Origin: Paraburkholderia ribeironis
GTDB taxonomy: Bacteria; Pseudomonadota; Gammaproteobacteria; Burkholderiales; Burkholderiaceae
Reading direction: 5' to 3'
Length of the DNA: 64,000 bases
Assembly (NCBI RefSeq): GCF_900019265.1
Contig: NZ_CYGX02000044.1
Location: forward strand, 1 to 64,000
Positions 35,738 through 44,859 of this stretch are shown piece by piece (position 1 is the first letter of the stretch; each line of letters opens with the position of its first letter). Below the pieces are notes generated by a model. That model did not search any database and was not told the origin of the DNA. It was given only the letters and a program-made list of their open reading frames with translations. A program made the position numbers and the translations under genes.

Positions 35738-36652
35738 TTAGTCCTTCATTTCGCGTCCAGTTAGCCGCAGAAACACGTCTTCCAAGTTTGCGGGGCGTTG
35801 CAGAATGCGCAGACCCACGCGTCCCTGCAATTGCACGCGCACCTGTTCTGGATCGGCTGTGTAGCAAAACAACGATTCGCCGCTGACCTCGGTGCGCTGC
35901 GCGTAGGGTCCGAGCAACACGCGCAGTTCGTGTGAATTGCCGCCGTATATCTCCAGTACATGGCTTCCAATCTGCTCTTCTATTAGCGCGTGAGGGGCGC
36001 CTTGGGCAATGCTGCGTCCTTCGTCAATCACGCAAAGTCGGTCGCACAACCGCTCAGCCTCTTCCATGAAATGAGTGGTTAAAAGAATTGTTTTGCCCCG
36101 CGCGAGCAGAGAGCGCAAACGTTCCCAGATCAGGTGACGCGCATGCGGATCGAGGCCAGTCGAAGGCTCGTCCATTACCAGCAGTTGCGGGTCGTTGATC
36201 AGCGCGCGCGCGATGGTTAGCCGACGTTTCATGCCACCCGATAATTCCGTGACGCGTGCGTGAGCCTTGTTCTCCAGATGCGAGAATTCGAGCAGCGACG
36301 GAATCACCGCTTCGATTTCGCTTGCACTCATGCCAAAGTAGCGTCCGAATACCTGGAGGTTCTCGCGCACTGTGAACCCGGGTTCAAGGTTGTCGAATTG
36401 CGGAACTACGCCAATACGCGCGCGTGCCAGGCGCGCGCGTAAGGGCACTGGCTCTCCCAGGACGGTGATCGCGCCTGCGTCAGGCTGCGCCATACCGAGG
36501 ACCATGCGCGCGGTCGTGCTCTTGCCCGCACCGTTAGGCCCTAGCAGACCGAAGCACTCACCGGGCTGGACGCGGAACGACAGTCCGTTGACGACGAGCT
36601 TGCCGCCATATGACTTTCTGACACCGGTGAACGTGATTGTTGCTGTGGACAT
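35738..36652 (-). CDS. nodI: Nod-factor ABC exporter ATPase NodI
   Basis: A 304 aa ABC ATPase: Walker A LLGPNGAGKSTTARM, signature TELSGGMKRRLTIARAL, Walker B LLVMDEPSTGLDPHARH and the switch histidine in LLTTHFMEEAE. The length and sequence agree with NodI. It powers the NodIJ exporter. The gene follows nodC after about 110 bases and abuts nodJ, so translation is probably coupled. Confidence 0.95.
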   Translation of the reverse strand: MSTATITFTGVRKSYGGKLVVNGLSFRVQPGECFGLLGPNGAGKSTTARMVLGMAQPDAGAITVLGEPVPLRARLARARIGVVPQFDNLEPGFTVRENLQVFGRYFGMSASEIEAVIPSLLEFSHLENKAHARVTELSGGMKRRLTIARALINDPQLLVMDEPSTGLDPHARHLIWERLRSLLARGKTILLTTHFMEEAERLCDRLCVIDEGRSIAQGAPHALIEEQIGSHVLEIYGGNSHELRVLLGPYAQRTEVSGESLFCYTADPEQVRVQLQGRVGLRILQRPANLEDVFLRLTGREMKD

Positions 36653-36761
36653 TGAGCCAAAGATCGAGATGTGTTTTCTTTCAAGGAAGATCTCGTGATG
36701 AGCACGAGAACCTAAGCATCATTCGCTACGAAGAACATCGTCAGATTTCCTGAATGACATT

Positions 36762-38060
36762 TCACTGCCGACTCTGTCTGTCACACTGAGTCACTGTGGC
36801 CGCCGATGCAGTGGCGCCTGTTTTGGTGTCGTGGTGCGGCGAACCCATGTGTTCGCCACGATCGTCGGCGGCAGAGCCGCGGGACAACCAGTCACTGTTG
36901 CCCAGCGTACACAACGCGTACGCCTTCACGGGAAGCAAGAACAAAAGGTTGATGAGTGTGTGCGCGGAAAACCCGAGAAATCGAAGCTCGCGAGCCCGAA
37001 TTGCCGCCACGGAGCAGCGGACTATAGTCATTGATGCAATCACGAAGCATGCCTGCCAAGGCGCCGTGGCTGTCAGCGCGACCTGCAGGAACCCGGCAAG
37101 CATTGACACGGCAAGCAATAGCGAGCCTATGTTTTGCGCAATGACATCCAGCGTAAGGTAGCGATCGAGGCGGGGTAACAGGCGTAGGGCAAGCAGCGTA
37201 TCGCGATAAGTGCTGCGCGCCCAGCGCAGTTGTTGGCGAAGGTACGGCCGCAGCCTGTCTGGAACCACGGTGGCCGCGATGGCACCTGGAACGTACTCCG
37301 TTCGGTAGCCCGCCGCGAGCATGAGAATTGTCAGATGGCGATCTTCGCCGAAATCGCTCCGCTTCCCGCGGAACATTTGTGTCTCGTACTGGTCCAGCAG
37401 CAAAAGAAGCGCGGAGCGCCGGTATATCGCGCACGGACCGCAGCAGCACATAACGGCGCCGAAACGGGCCTGAGCGGCACGCTCTTCGTTACACGCGAGC
37501 CAGTATTCCATATCGATCAGCTGGGTCAACCAGGTATCGCTGCGATTACTGGCCGTCAATTGACCCATGGCGGCTCCGACCGCCGCATCGCTCATTGTCA
37601 GTACGAGCTGCTTTACGACGTCCGGCGCAAGGGCCGTGTCTGAATCGACGTTGAGTATTAGTTCGGCGGACGAAGAACGTATCGCGGCGATCTGTGCCTT
37701 GCGCTTGCCCACGTTGTGAGGAAGGAGGACAAAGTTGAACCTCGGATCGTGCTCATAGTCGCGGTATACGACGGTCAACGCATCGCGGTTGGCGGACCCG
37801 TCATCGACCACGTGGACTTTCAATGCTCCGGCGTATTGCTGAGTCGCGATGGAAGCGAGGCACGCCCTGAGCGCGTCGGGCTCTTCGTTGAAGCACGGCA
37901 CGATGACGTCGACGTCCGGCAGAAAGTTGGAGTCGGTTGCGTTACTGGCAGGCGGCCCGCTGGCCGGTAGAGTGTGCAAAACCTGCGCGCTTTTATAAAC
38001 GGTCGAAAGCAGTGCGTACAATAAAACGGAGGTCGTATTGATTGTGGCAGGTATGTTCAT
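36762..38060 (-). CDS. nodC: N-acetylglucosaminyltransferase (chitin-oligosaccharide synthase) NodC
   Basis: A 432 aa glycosyltransferase family 2 enzyme: DVDVIVPCFNEEPDALRACL, the DxD-type LNVDSDTALAPDVV, FGEDRHLTILML and LRQQLRWARSTYRDT (the QxxRW motif), with an N-terminal anchor and C-terminal membrane helices. It polymerises UDP-GlcNAc to the 3-6-unit Nod-factor backbone. It is separated from nodB by an unusual 523-base gap (see 38061-38583). The C-terminus is hydrophilic with HHDTKTGATAS, as in other NodC proteins, whose tails vary. Confidence 0.96.
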   Translation of the reverse strand: MNIPATINTTSVLLYALLSTVYKSAQVLHTLPASGPPASNATDSNFLPDVDVIVPCFNEEPDALRACLASIATQQYAGALKVHVVDDGSANRDALTVVYRDYEHDPRFNFVLLPHNVGKRKAQIAAIRSSSAELILNVDSDTALAPDVVKQLVLTMSDAAVGAAMGQLTASNRSDTWLTQLIDMEYWLACNEERAAQARFGAVMCCCGPCAIYRRSALLLLLDQYETQMFRGKRSDFGEDRHLTILMLAAGYRTEYVPGAIAATVVPDRLRPYLRQQLRWARSTYRDTLLALRLLPRLDRYLTLDVIAQNIGSLLLAVSMLAGFLQVALTATAPWQACFVIASMTIVRCSVAAIRARELRFLGFSAHTLINLLFLLPVKAYALCTLGNSDWLSRGSAADDRGEHMGSPHHDTKTGATASAATVTQCDRQSRQ

Positions 38061-38583
38061 CGAGGTCAGTGTGTTACGTTAAGAAATGATCTGATTACAG
38101 GCCTGCCGTGATCTGGTGATGGAACAGGCGGGATAGCAGCAAGAAGGTTCGCTCGCGAATCCGTGATCAGTAGCATTGACGAGCGGAACCAATGTCAATG
38201 TGGCAGTTTCGCGTCGCATATCAACGTATAAAGGAAGTTTGAACCCGCGGCACCGGTGTCTCTGGAAGCCGATCCGTGTCTGTGACATCTTGCTGCATTC
38301 TTCGAGCTCGCGTAATTCGGCCGATTCCGTCCCGCTGAAAATTTTCCTCCAGTGCATGGCTATGGTAGGGAGGTCGGCAATAACACGTCCGTCGGCGGAT
38401 ATGGAAAACTTGATCAGTAATACCTGTTTCGTGCGTCAGCATTTCCTGACATGTTCACATTGATTATTCCGTGTCGAATCCTTACGCCATCTCCCATTTT
38501 TGATTGGAGAAGCGTTTTGTAATAAGATAAATTTCCTAAACGATTTTTGAGCTGAGCAGCTTGTGGTAGCCGTGCTCATTAAT
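38061..38583. other. nodB-nodC spacer with a possible small gene (38079-38357)
   Basis: About 520 bases between nodB and nodC, AT-richer than the flanks. On the - strand an open frame runs from about 38440 to 38079; from an ATG at 38357 it gives 92 residues beginning MHWRKIFSGTESAELRELEE, with the preceding in-frame codons reading KFSISADGRVIADLPTIA. These look protein-like, but I recognise no family and see no strong ribosome binding site. It could be a decayed insertion inside the nod operon. I saw no nod box here, so nodC should be transcribed from the promoter upstream of nodB. Confidence 0.3.
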
Positions 38584-39300
38584 TCATTTTGTCGGCCAAC
38601 ATTGAGGAAGCGAACTGATCACGAACTTGCGTTCCTTCAATGCTGGAATCAGGCGCGAAAGTGCCGTGACGGTCTGCTCGCGCGATGCGGCGTGAGCGTG
38701 CGGGGCCGACTCTCCTGGAGGGCTTCCGTCATGCAGCAGCACAATCGAGCCTGGGCAGACGGCCGCCAGCACAGCATCGACAATCGCGTCGACACCCGGA
38801 CGGGACCAATCTCGCGGATCTACCGACCAGTGAAGCGCCGTCAGCCCTGCCTTCGCCGATTCGGCGATTACTTCTTTCGTCCATATTCCGTACGGCGCAC
38901 GCACATACCGCATCGCTGCCGCAGGGCAGGTCCTCTTGATAGTCGCGTTCACATCCAATATTTCACATCGCACCTGATCCGGATCGCATTTCGACAGATC
39001 TCGATGCGTCATCGTGTGATTGGCTACCTCATGCCCTTCAACGATCATCCGTTCTATCAGCTTCGGATGATCCGCCGCGTACATGCCAAGGACGCAGAAC
39101 GTGGCCGGCACCTGATGTTGCGCCAACACGTCGAGTACTTTCGGTGTCCACACTGAATTGGGCCCGTCATCGAAGGTAAGGTAAACCCTACGGCGTTGAC
39201 TGTCATGGTCACATTCTCCGTGCACTTCCGATAAACAATCGAGGCGCTTCACAATTGTGCCGTCTTGTTCTGGTATGTCATCCATGATCCAATGAGTCAC
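38584..39300 (-). CDS. nodB: Chitooligosaccharide deacetylase NodB
   Basis: A 238 aa polysaccharide deacetylase: VYLTFDDGPNSVWTPKVLDV with the metal-binding Asp pair, EGHEVANHTMTHRDL with the His-x3-His ligands, and RAPYGIWTKEV. NodB removes the acetyl group from the non-reducing end sugar. The start is taken as GTG at 39300 with GGAG 6 nt upstream; an ATG five codons later (39285) is the alternative. The N-terminus is about 20 residues longer than the usual 210-220 aa. It is the first gene of the nod operon, with a nod box about 170 bases upstream. Confidence 0.95.
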   Translation of the reverse strand: MTHWIMDDIPEQDGTIVKRLDCLSEVHGECDHDSQRRRVYLTFDDGPNSVWTPKVLDVLAQHQVPATFCVLGMYAADHPKLIERMIVEGHEVANHTMTHRDLSKCDPDQVRCEILDVNATIKRTCPAAAMRYVRAPYGIWTKEVIAESAKAGLTALHWSVDPRDWSRPGVDAIVDAVLAAVCPGSIVLLHDGSPPGESAPHAHAASREQTVTALSRLIPALKERKFVISSLPQCWPTK

Positions 39301-39473
39301 CGACTACTCCATCGCAGTCCGCCAAAAATCTCCTGCTCGCACTCACGAAATTCCGGGGTCGGTCAATATGTGGGAGTCGACGGGCGGAGTCATTCAGTAG
39401 TACGACAGAGAATCATCATTCGCAATTTTTACGTATTGAATCTCAGTTTCTGTAACTTTGCAGTGCTGCAATT

Positions 39474-39522
39474 AATTTGTACAATCGATTGTTTCGATAT
39501 GTCTCATACATAAAACGGATGC
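39474..39522 (-). promoter_or_regulatory. nod box (NodD binding site) for the nodBCIJHASU operon
   Basis: Read on the + strand, AATTTGTACAATCGATTGTT is followed by TCGAT, then CATACATA, then ACGGATGC. The inverse complement of the nod-box consensus is roughly GGTAAAATYGATTGTTTNGAT, N5, CATCYRYR, NN, RTGGATR. The central AATCGATTGTTTCGAT block is exact, and the distal half fits except for two bases. The orientation therefore serves transcription of nodB on the - strand. The box ends 6 bases before the nodD start codon at 39529, so NodD bound here could also block its own transcription. Confidence 0.85.
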
Positions 39523-39528
39523 TTGAAC

Positions 39529-40437
39529 ATGCGCTTCAAAGGTCTCGATCTCAATCTTCTGGTTGCGCTGGATGCGCTGATGACGCAGCACAATCTGACG
39601 GCCGCGGCGCAAAACATCAATCTGAGCCAACCTGCCATGAGTGCAGCTGTTGGCCGGTTACGGGATTATTTCCGCGACGACCTGTTCGTGATGAGGGGCC
39701 GTGAGTTCGTCCCGACAGCTCGCGCGATGGAGCTTGCCGGACCGGTTCGGGAAGCACTATCGCACATCCAGTTGTCGATCATTTCGCGGGACGTGTTCCA
39801 ACCGGTCAGATCTAATCGACGCTTCAGGGTCTGTCTTTCCGACTTCATGACGCTCGTCTATTTCCGGAATGTCATCAAACGCGTGGCGCGCGAGGCTCCT
39901 TCGGTCAGTTTCGAATTGATTTTCCCTGATGACGATCCAGGTGAGCTGCTTCGGCGTGGCGACGTCGATTTTCTGATTCTGCCAGGGCTGTTACTGGCGG
40001 ATACGCATCCCAAAGCGCCGCTTTTTGACGAGAAGCTCGTGTGTGTGGGCTGTCCGACGAACAAACAGTTATCGCGCCGGCTTGTGCTGGAGAAGTACAT
40101 GTCTATGGGGCACGTGACAGTGAGGTTCGGCCGTGCGCGCAGGCCCTCGATCGAAGAGTTCTTCTTACTCGATCTTGGTCTCAAGAGGCGTGAAGAGGTT
40201 GTCGTGCCGACCTTCGATCTGATTCCACCGGTCCTGTCGCGCACCAACCGTATCGCTACGATCCCTCTGAGGTTGGCCAAGTATTTCGCGGAAGTGGCTC
40301 CCCTGCGGATCGTCGAGGTGCCGCTGCCGCTTTCCTCGTTCACTGAAACAATCCAATGGCCTGCGCTGCATAACGGTGACCCTGCAAGTATCTGGATGCG
40401 GGAGCTCTTACTGGAGGAGGCGCAAAGCTTTGTCTAG
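39529..40437 (+). CDS. nodD: LysR-type nodulation regulator NodD
   Basis: A 302 aa LysR regulator. The start is ATG 39529 because NodD proteins begin MRFKGLDLNLLVALDALM; a TTG two codons earlier is possible. The helix-turn-helix is NLTAAAQNINLSQPAMSAAV, followed by the effector domain with FLILPGLLLADTHP and LVCVGCPTNKQLS. NodD with plant flavonoids activates promoters with nod boxes. It is divergent from nodB, with the nod box almost touching its start codon. Which flavonoid it recognises cannot be read from the sequence. Confidence 0.95.
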   Translation: MRFKGLDLNLLVALDALMTQHNLTAAAQNINLSQPAMSAAVGRLRDYFRDDLFVMRGREFVPTARAMELAGPVREALSHIQLSIISRDVFQPVRSNRRFRVCLSDFMTLVYFRNVIKRVAREAPSVSFELIFPDDDPGELLRRGDVDFLILPGLLLADTHPKAPLFDEKLVCVGCPTNKQLSRRLVLEKYMSMGHVTVRFGRARRPSIEEFFLLDLGLKRREEVVVPTFDLIPPVLSRTNRIATIPLRLAKYFAEVAPLRIVEVPLPLSSFTETIQWPALHNGDPASIWMRELLLEEAQSFV

Positions 40438-40501
40438 TATTGGTGGGGTGACGGTGAATGCAGGTCGGCCCGAACTGCCTTTCCATAAGTCGCTGCTGCG
40501 G

Positions 40502-41767
40502 CTAGCCGGGGAGGGCGGGCGTCACGATCTCCGCGAGCGTGTAGCGAAAATCACGCAGCGTCGCGTGGATTGCTGTGGCGATTTCGTCCTCTGATGCACC
40601 ACGATAGCGGAAGCGCGCGAGGATAGTAGTTTCGTAGCCGCCGGCGCCGTCGAAGAAATGATGTCGCGTTGGGAAGACGGCGCCGTAAAGCGCCGGGATT
40701 CCTTGTGGCAATTGTGCATCGACGAATACCTTGCCGACTGGCTCCGGCAACATCAGGAATCCACCGCGCGCGGGCGACGCCGACGCGGCAATTGCGGCTT
40801 GCGCCTGCGCGGCGAAACGCGCCTCGTCACCTGACTGCTGTGCGACCCACAGGTCGAACAGGTCAACACCGTACAGATCGTGAAAGAGGAAGGGGATTTC
40901 TCCTCTGCCGACGCGGGTACCGACCTCGAGGAAATACAGGCCGTCGCCGCCTCCAATTATCTCGAGATGGAATGGCCCGTTGCTCAACGCGAGCGCACGC
41001 AGGCTTGCCTCTGCAAACGCGAGCAGCGCATCATTCAACGGCCCAAGGTCGAGCATCACCGAACCGAGCGGTTTGCCTTGCTCGAACTGGAGGCAAGTGT
41101 TGACGTAGCGAGACGCGCGCGCAATCAAAAACGCGCCGTTCAGCATGAAGCCGTCAACATGATAGACCGGCCCGTCGATGTACTCCTCGCATTCATACTC
41201 GACCAGCGGTAGTGTCGGCCACAACACATCGAACTGCGCACGCGTGTCGACGCGCCGTACGCCTATGCTTGCCGCACCGTTGCGTGGCTTTACGATGATC
41301 GGAAAACGCATCACATCGATCGCCCCCGGTTTCGGAAAGGCCAGATCTTCCAGCGCTGCGAAGCGCGGCACACGCAGGCCGGCTGCGGCGACGGCATACT
41401 TCATGACGGCCTTGTCGCGAAAGCGCACGACTGTATCGGGAAGCTCGCCGGGAATATTGAACGAATTGCGGAGCCGTGCGGCCGTGATAAGGTCGAATTC
41501 GGACAACGCGATTAGCCTGTCGATGCCGCCGAGCGCCTCGTGACAGGCGAGCACGGCTTCATGCAGCGCATCTTCATCGAGGATATCGGATAGCTGTTCG
41601 ACGTGCGCGATGCGCGAGGCGCGCAGCGCGGCCGCACCGTTCGGTGTGCAGACGTATGCGACGTTGTGCACCGCATGGTCAATGTAGCGATGATAGGTGG
41701 CGAGGCCGTCGGACCAACGGTTGAGCACGACTATGCGGCTACCCTGGGAAGGGTGGTTGACTGTCAT
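40502..41767 (-). CDS. ATP-grasp ligase (amino-acid ligase-like)
   Basis: A 421 aa ATP-grasp enzyme: FPIIVKPRNGAASIGVRRVD (ATP-binding lysine loop), LVEYECEEYIDGPVYHVDGF, and the metal-binding end FHLEIIGGGDGLYFLEVGTR followed by VGRGEIPFLFHDLYGVDLF. This architecture is that of ATP-grasp carboxylate-amine ligases such as BacD-type L-amino-acid ligases, which form amide bonds in dipeptides and small natural products. It is the third of three convergent-order genes on the - strand (haem-oxygenase-like protein, broken ATP-grasp gene, this gene), 15 bases after the second. The substrate is unknown. It lies beside nodD (65 bases from its stop, opposite strand). Confidence 0.8.
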   Translation of the reverse strand: MTVNHPSQGSRIVVLNRWSDGLATYHRYIDHAVHNVAYVCTPNGAAALRASRIAHVEQLSDILDEDALHEAVLACHEALGGIDRLIALSEFDLITAARLRNSFNIPGELPDTVVRFRDKAVMKYAVAAAGLRVPRFAALEDLAFPKPGAIDVMRFPIIVKPRNGAASIGVRRVDTRAQFDVLWPTLPLVEYECEEYIDGPVYHVDGFMLNGAFLIARASRYVNTCLQFEQGKPLGSVMLDLGPLNDALLAFAEASLRALALSNGPFHLEIIGGGDGLYFLEVGTRVGRGEIPFLFHDLYGVDLFDLWVAQQSGDEARFAAQAQAAIAASASPARGGFLMLPEPVGKVFVDAQLPQGIPALYGAVFPTRHHFFDGAGGYETTILARFRYRGASEDEIATAIHATLRDFRYTLAEIVTPALPG

Positions 41768-41782
41768 GTGGGGGCAATTTGT

Positions 41783-42566
41783 TTAGATATCGTTGTTGTG
41801 GGTGTGATCGAATTTCAGCACTCTCAGCGCTTCGGCGAGGCGCAAATCGAGCGTCGGGCGATCAGCGGCAGTAAACAGCACATGTTCGATACGGCCCCTA
41901 AAGGCCGTCGGTTGTGGCTTGGTAGCGCCGATGTGCGAATGGACCTCGACCTCCTGGAAGCCGGGCATTGCGCGCATGCGTTCGACCGCGGCGGTGCGGG
42001 CAAAGAGCCCAGCTACGGGCGCGAAGAACCGCACGCCGCTCACGCACGTCGCATGCCTCGCATCGTACCGGGGCGCTGGGTTGGTACCGCCGAGATTGGC
42101 TGCGTATCATCACTTCTGGCAAGGAGATTGACTTGCTGAGGTCAACCAGCCGGTAGATGCGATAACCTCCGAGCTGTGCGGCGATCTGGATGAGCACGGC
42201 GCCGTCGCGCGTCAGGCGCGTCTCTGGATGGACAACGCCGAGGTTGAGGCTGATTCGTGCGGCGACCTTTTCGACGTATGCGACCAGCGCTGTTCGATGC
42301 TCTGATGCCAGTGACGCTTCAACAATGTGCCCCATCTCGACGAAATGCGGCTCGGCGATTGCGTCGGCGCTAATTGCGCACGCGGCGGCTGCGACGGCGC
42401 TTGGCGAAGCAGTGTCCGCGGCCGTGAACGACTCGGCGGCCGTCCGCAGTTCGCGCGGCGCGACGCGCTCGGCGGAAAACACGTGTGCGGCGACACCAAG
42501 GCGCGCAGCTGCGGCGCCAAGCGCCGTGCCGGACGACGCCGGTTCGATCGCGATGACGGCGGTCAT
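41783..42566 (-). pseudogene. Broken second ATP-grasp ligase gene
   Basis: The gene starts well (ATG 42566 with AAGGAG 7 nt upstream) and reads MTAVIAIEPASSGTALGAAA, the N-terminus of an ATP-grasp ligase. After about 65 codons it goes directly into EPHFVEMGHIVEASL and LIQIAAQLGGYRIYRLVDLS, which belong to the C-terminal part; about 190 residues of the usual middle, including the ATP-binding loop, are missing. Near 42050 the frame shifts by one, and the natural ending RFFAPVAGLFARTAAVERM followed by MPGFQEVEV and FRGRIEHVLFT is found in the other frame. Both lesions argue for a dead gene. An intact member sits next to it at 40502-41767. Confidence 0.75.
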
Positions 42567-42577
42567 GGAAATGCTCC

Positions 42578-43276
42578 TTATACAGCAACAGTTTCGGGTT
42601 GCGGCACGGTCGCCACAAGTAACTCGTCGAAGTATTCGTGAATCAGTTCGACGAAGTGGCGCAAATAGGTTTCCGCCTTTTCGATTCCGCCCCAGCCGTC
42701 GATTGCCCGCTGCAGGGCCACCCACATCTGGTCGTCGTGGTCGTGCGATTCGTCGTGCTGAATGTGGCCGAGCGAACCTTTCACGAAATCGTGCCCGAAC
42801 GCGCGCGCTGCCGCTTCGGTAATGACCTTGTTGTAGCGATCCGAATACCATTCGACAAACCAGTTCCAAACCATCGTCGGTAGCGGACCGTCACGGCCAA
42901 TGCTCAAGTAGAGATAGCCGATGAGCTTGTCGGTGCTATGGAGCGGTGCGATGCAGTCGACGTCGGCTGCAGATAGGCCAAATTTCGCGATGTCACGCAA
43001 AAATAGCTTCTCATGCCCATATCCGTCTGCGAGGTATTGCGCGAGAATCTGCGCGAGCGTGTTGTCATTGAAGCCGATTTTGTACAGTGCGAACGCGTCC
43101 ACTTCGTTGTTAAGCCGGTTTCGGAACACGGTTTCGACGAGGTGGCGGCGATAGTATTCACTGTCGATCCAATCGCCACGATGGAACGCGGCTGTCTCTG
43201 GTGAAGTAGCGAACATCTGCTCAACTGCCTCTTGAGCAACTTGCTCAAGACGGATCCGATCGTTGCTCGTATTCAT
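42578..43276 (-). CDS. Haem-oxygenase-like iron-containing redox enzyme (putative diiron oxidase)
   Basis: A 232 aa all-helical protein of the iron-containing redox enzyme (Haem_oxygenas_2/HDO) family. Candidate iron ligands are Glu58 (NNEVDAFALYK), His88 (DGYGHEKLF), Glu142 (VEWYSDRYNK) and the cluster at 171-182 (HIQHDESHDHDD). Members include the oxygenases UndA and SznF, which cleave or oxidise fatty acids and amino acids. GGAGG lies just before the ATG. It is the first gene of an operon with two ATP-grasp genes; the second is broken. The likely role is oxidation of an amino acid that the ATP-grasp enzyme then conjugates, but the substrate is unknown. Confidence 0.7.
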   Translation of the reverse strand: MNTSNDRIRLEQVAQEAVEQMFATSPETAAFHRGDWIDSEYYRRHLVETVFRNRLNNEVDAFALYKIGFNDNTLAQILAQYLADGYGHEKLFLRDIAKFGLSAADVDCIAPLHSTDKLIGYLYLSIGRDGPLPTMVWNWFVEWYSDRYNKVITEAAARAFGHDFVKGSLGHIQHDESHDHDDQMWVALQRAIDGWGGIEKAETYLRHFVELIHEYFDELLVATVPQPETVAV

Positions 43277-43926
43277 GTAACCTCCAGATAGAATGAAAAA
43301 ACAAAAACCGGGCGCAACTGGTTGCTGTTTATGCGTGAGCCGGACGAACCAGGAACACGACTGCTTTTACAATAAGCGATGGCGTACCTCGGAGCTTGCG
43401 AGACTTCCATGCTTGGGCCTTGAAGCCGCGCTGCAGTCGTTGTGCGGTGAGAGGGTGATACTGTCGGGCACTCTCATACCGTTTCAGATCAGGCTGGCCT
43501 TTGCGAGCGGATTCGTGTCAAACCTTATTGGAACGCTCTCGCCTCGAATGGATTTTGTCGACTGAAGCGAGCTGGTCGCATCTTGTGTACCGCCGCCATA
43601 TAGGTACTCCTTCCACCTTCCAAACAGGCGGCCGCACGATGGCCTCGAGCGCTAACGCGGCAAGCGAAGCGGTAGCCACGTTGTGCTAATCGTCTGTACG
43701 CCATCGCCGGGGGTAGCCGCACAGCGCCTCATTGGACTGTGCATATGGATGCGACGGCGGACAGCGGCGCGATAGTGCCGTGCAAAGGCTTTCAGCAACG
43801 CGTATCCGGCTTGATTTTTGTAAAATTCTCCTTTCTATGCTCCGTGTGTGAGTGACGGAAGGATACTAACCGCAGCTGTATGCGTGGTATAAGCTGATAA
43901 TCTTTATGTCTGCATGAGGGAAATTG
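43277..43926. other. Divergent regulatory region between the haem-oxygenase-like gene and the LysR gene
   Basis: About 650 bases, without a supported gene. 43293-43565 is an open frame on + with no ribosome binding site or motif. The region near 43800-43870 is AT-rich and precedes the LysR gene by about 60 bases. It presumably holds the divergent promoters, but I found no nod box or -24/-12 element. A LysR T-N11-A operator cannot be assigned with confidence. Confidence 0.4.
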
Positions 43927-44859
43927 ATGATTCGCGATCTCGACAGCACGCTGCTGCGTACGTTCGTGACGGTGGTAGAAGCCGGCAGCGTGAGCAATGC
44001 TGCTATGGCACTCCATCGCACCCAGGCTGCCGTGAGCATGGCCCTTCGACGTCTCGAAGACGAAGTCGGCCAACGCCTGCTCGAACGTTCACCGCGCGGC
44101 GTGAAGCCGACCTCGGCGGGCAGCGTGCTACTGCCGTATGCGCACAAGCTGCTCGAAATTGGCCTCGCGGCCCGTTCCGCACTGACTGTTGGCGACGTCT
44201 CAGGCACGGTGAGGATCGGCATTCTGGAAGACATCGCAATGAGTCACCTCCGCCATGCACTGCGGCAATTCTCAGCTTCGTTTCCCGATGTCGCGCTGGA
44301 GATTGTCGTTGATGCGAGCCCGGTGTTATCGCAGCGCCTCGCAAGCAACACACTTGATTTCGCGATCGGCGATCCTGCGCTGATCCACGCGGAGCCGCTC
44401 GTTACCTGGCGGCATCCGCTTCGCTGGGCCGCCGCACGTGCCCGCAATGCCGACCTACGTGATGGCCCCCTGCCGATCGTCGCATTCGGTGGAGCATGTC
44501 GATGGCAGGAAAACTTCTTTGCGACGTTGCTTGATGCTGGCATCGCGTGGCGCGTCGCCTGTACAAGCACGAGTCTGTCCGCGATCCAGTCGGCCGTTGA
44601 GGCCGGGCTCGGTATCGCTTTACTGCTCGACTGGCACGTGCGCCGCGATACGATGCGCGCGATCGATCCGATTGCTGTCGGGCTGCCGATGCCGCCGGTG
44701 GCTGAATTTGGTCTATTTAGTCACGCGAGTTCGAACGACCGCACGTCCGCAGCAACCGCACTGCAGCGCTTCCTCTTTCGCTCGCTGCAACTCTGTTCGT
44801 CAGAAGACGGCGCACTCGGCAGAGAGCACGCCGCCATGCCGCTACGTTTTCCCAACTGA
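43927..44859 (+). CDS. LysR-family transcriptional regulator
   Basis: A 310 aa LysR regulator. The helix-turn-helix SVSNAAMALHRTQAAVSMAL, then RRLEDEVGQRLLER, and the effector domain starting GTVRIGILEDIAMSHLRHAL are typical. It is not NodD (different N-terminus). The start is ATG 43927 with AGGG 6 nt upstream; the TTG before it is an alternative. It is divergent from the haem-oxygenase-like/ATP-grasp operon, so by LysR custom it probably regulates that operon. The ligand is unknown. Confidence 0.85.
   Translation: MIRDLDSTLLRTFVTVVEAGSVSNAAMALHRTQAAVSMALRRLEDEVGQRLLERSPRGVKPTSAGSVLLPYAHKLLEIGLAARSALTVGDVSGTVRIGILEDIAMSHLRHALRQFSASFPDVALEIVVDASPVLSQRLASNTLDFAIGDPALIHAEPLVTWRHPLRWAAARARNADLRDGPLPIVAFGGACRWQENFFATLLDAGIAWRVACTSTSLSAIQSAVEAGLGIALLLDWHVRRDTMRAIDPIAVGLPMPPVAEFGLFSHASSNDRTSAATALQRFLFRSLQLCSSEDGALGREHAAMPLRFPN

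Noticed and set aside
41898..42869. A 323-codon open frame as a complete gene
   Set aside because: The first 101 codons overlap the haem-oxygenase-like gene in another frame and the last part runs past a frameshift. The true start is 42566, and the gene is broken.
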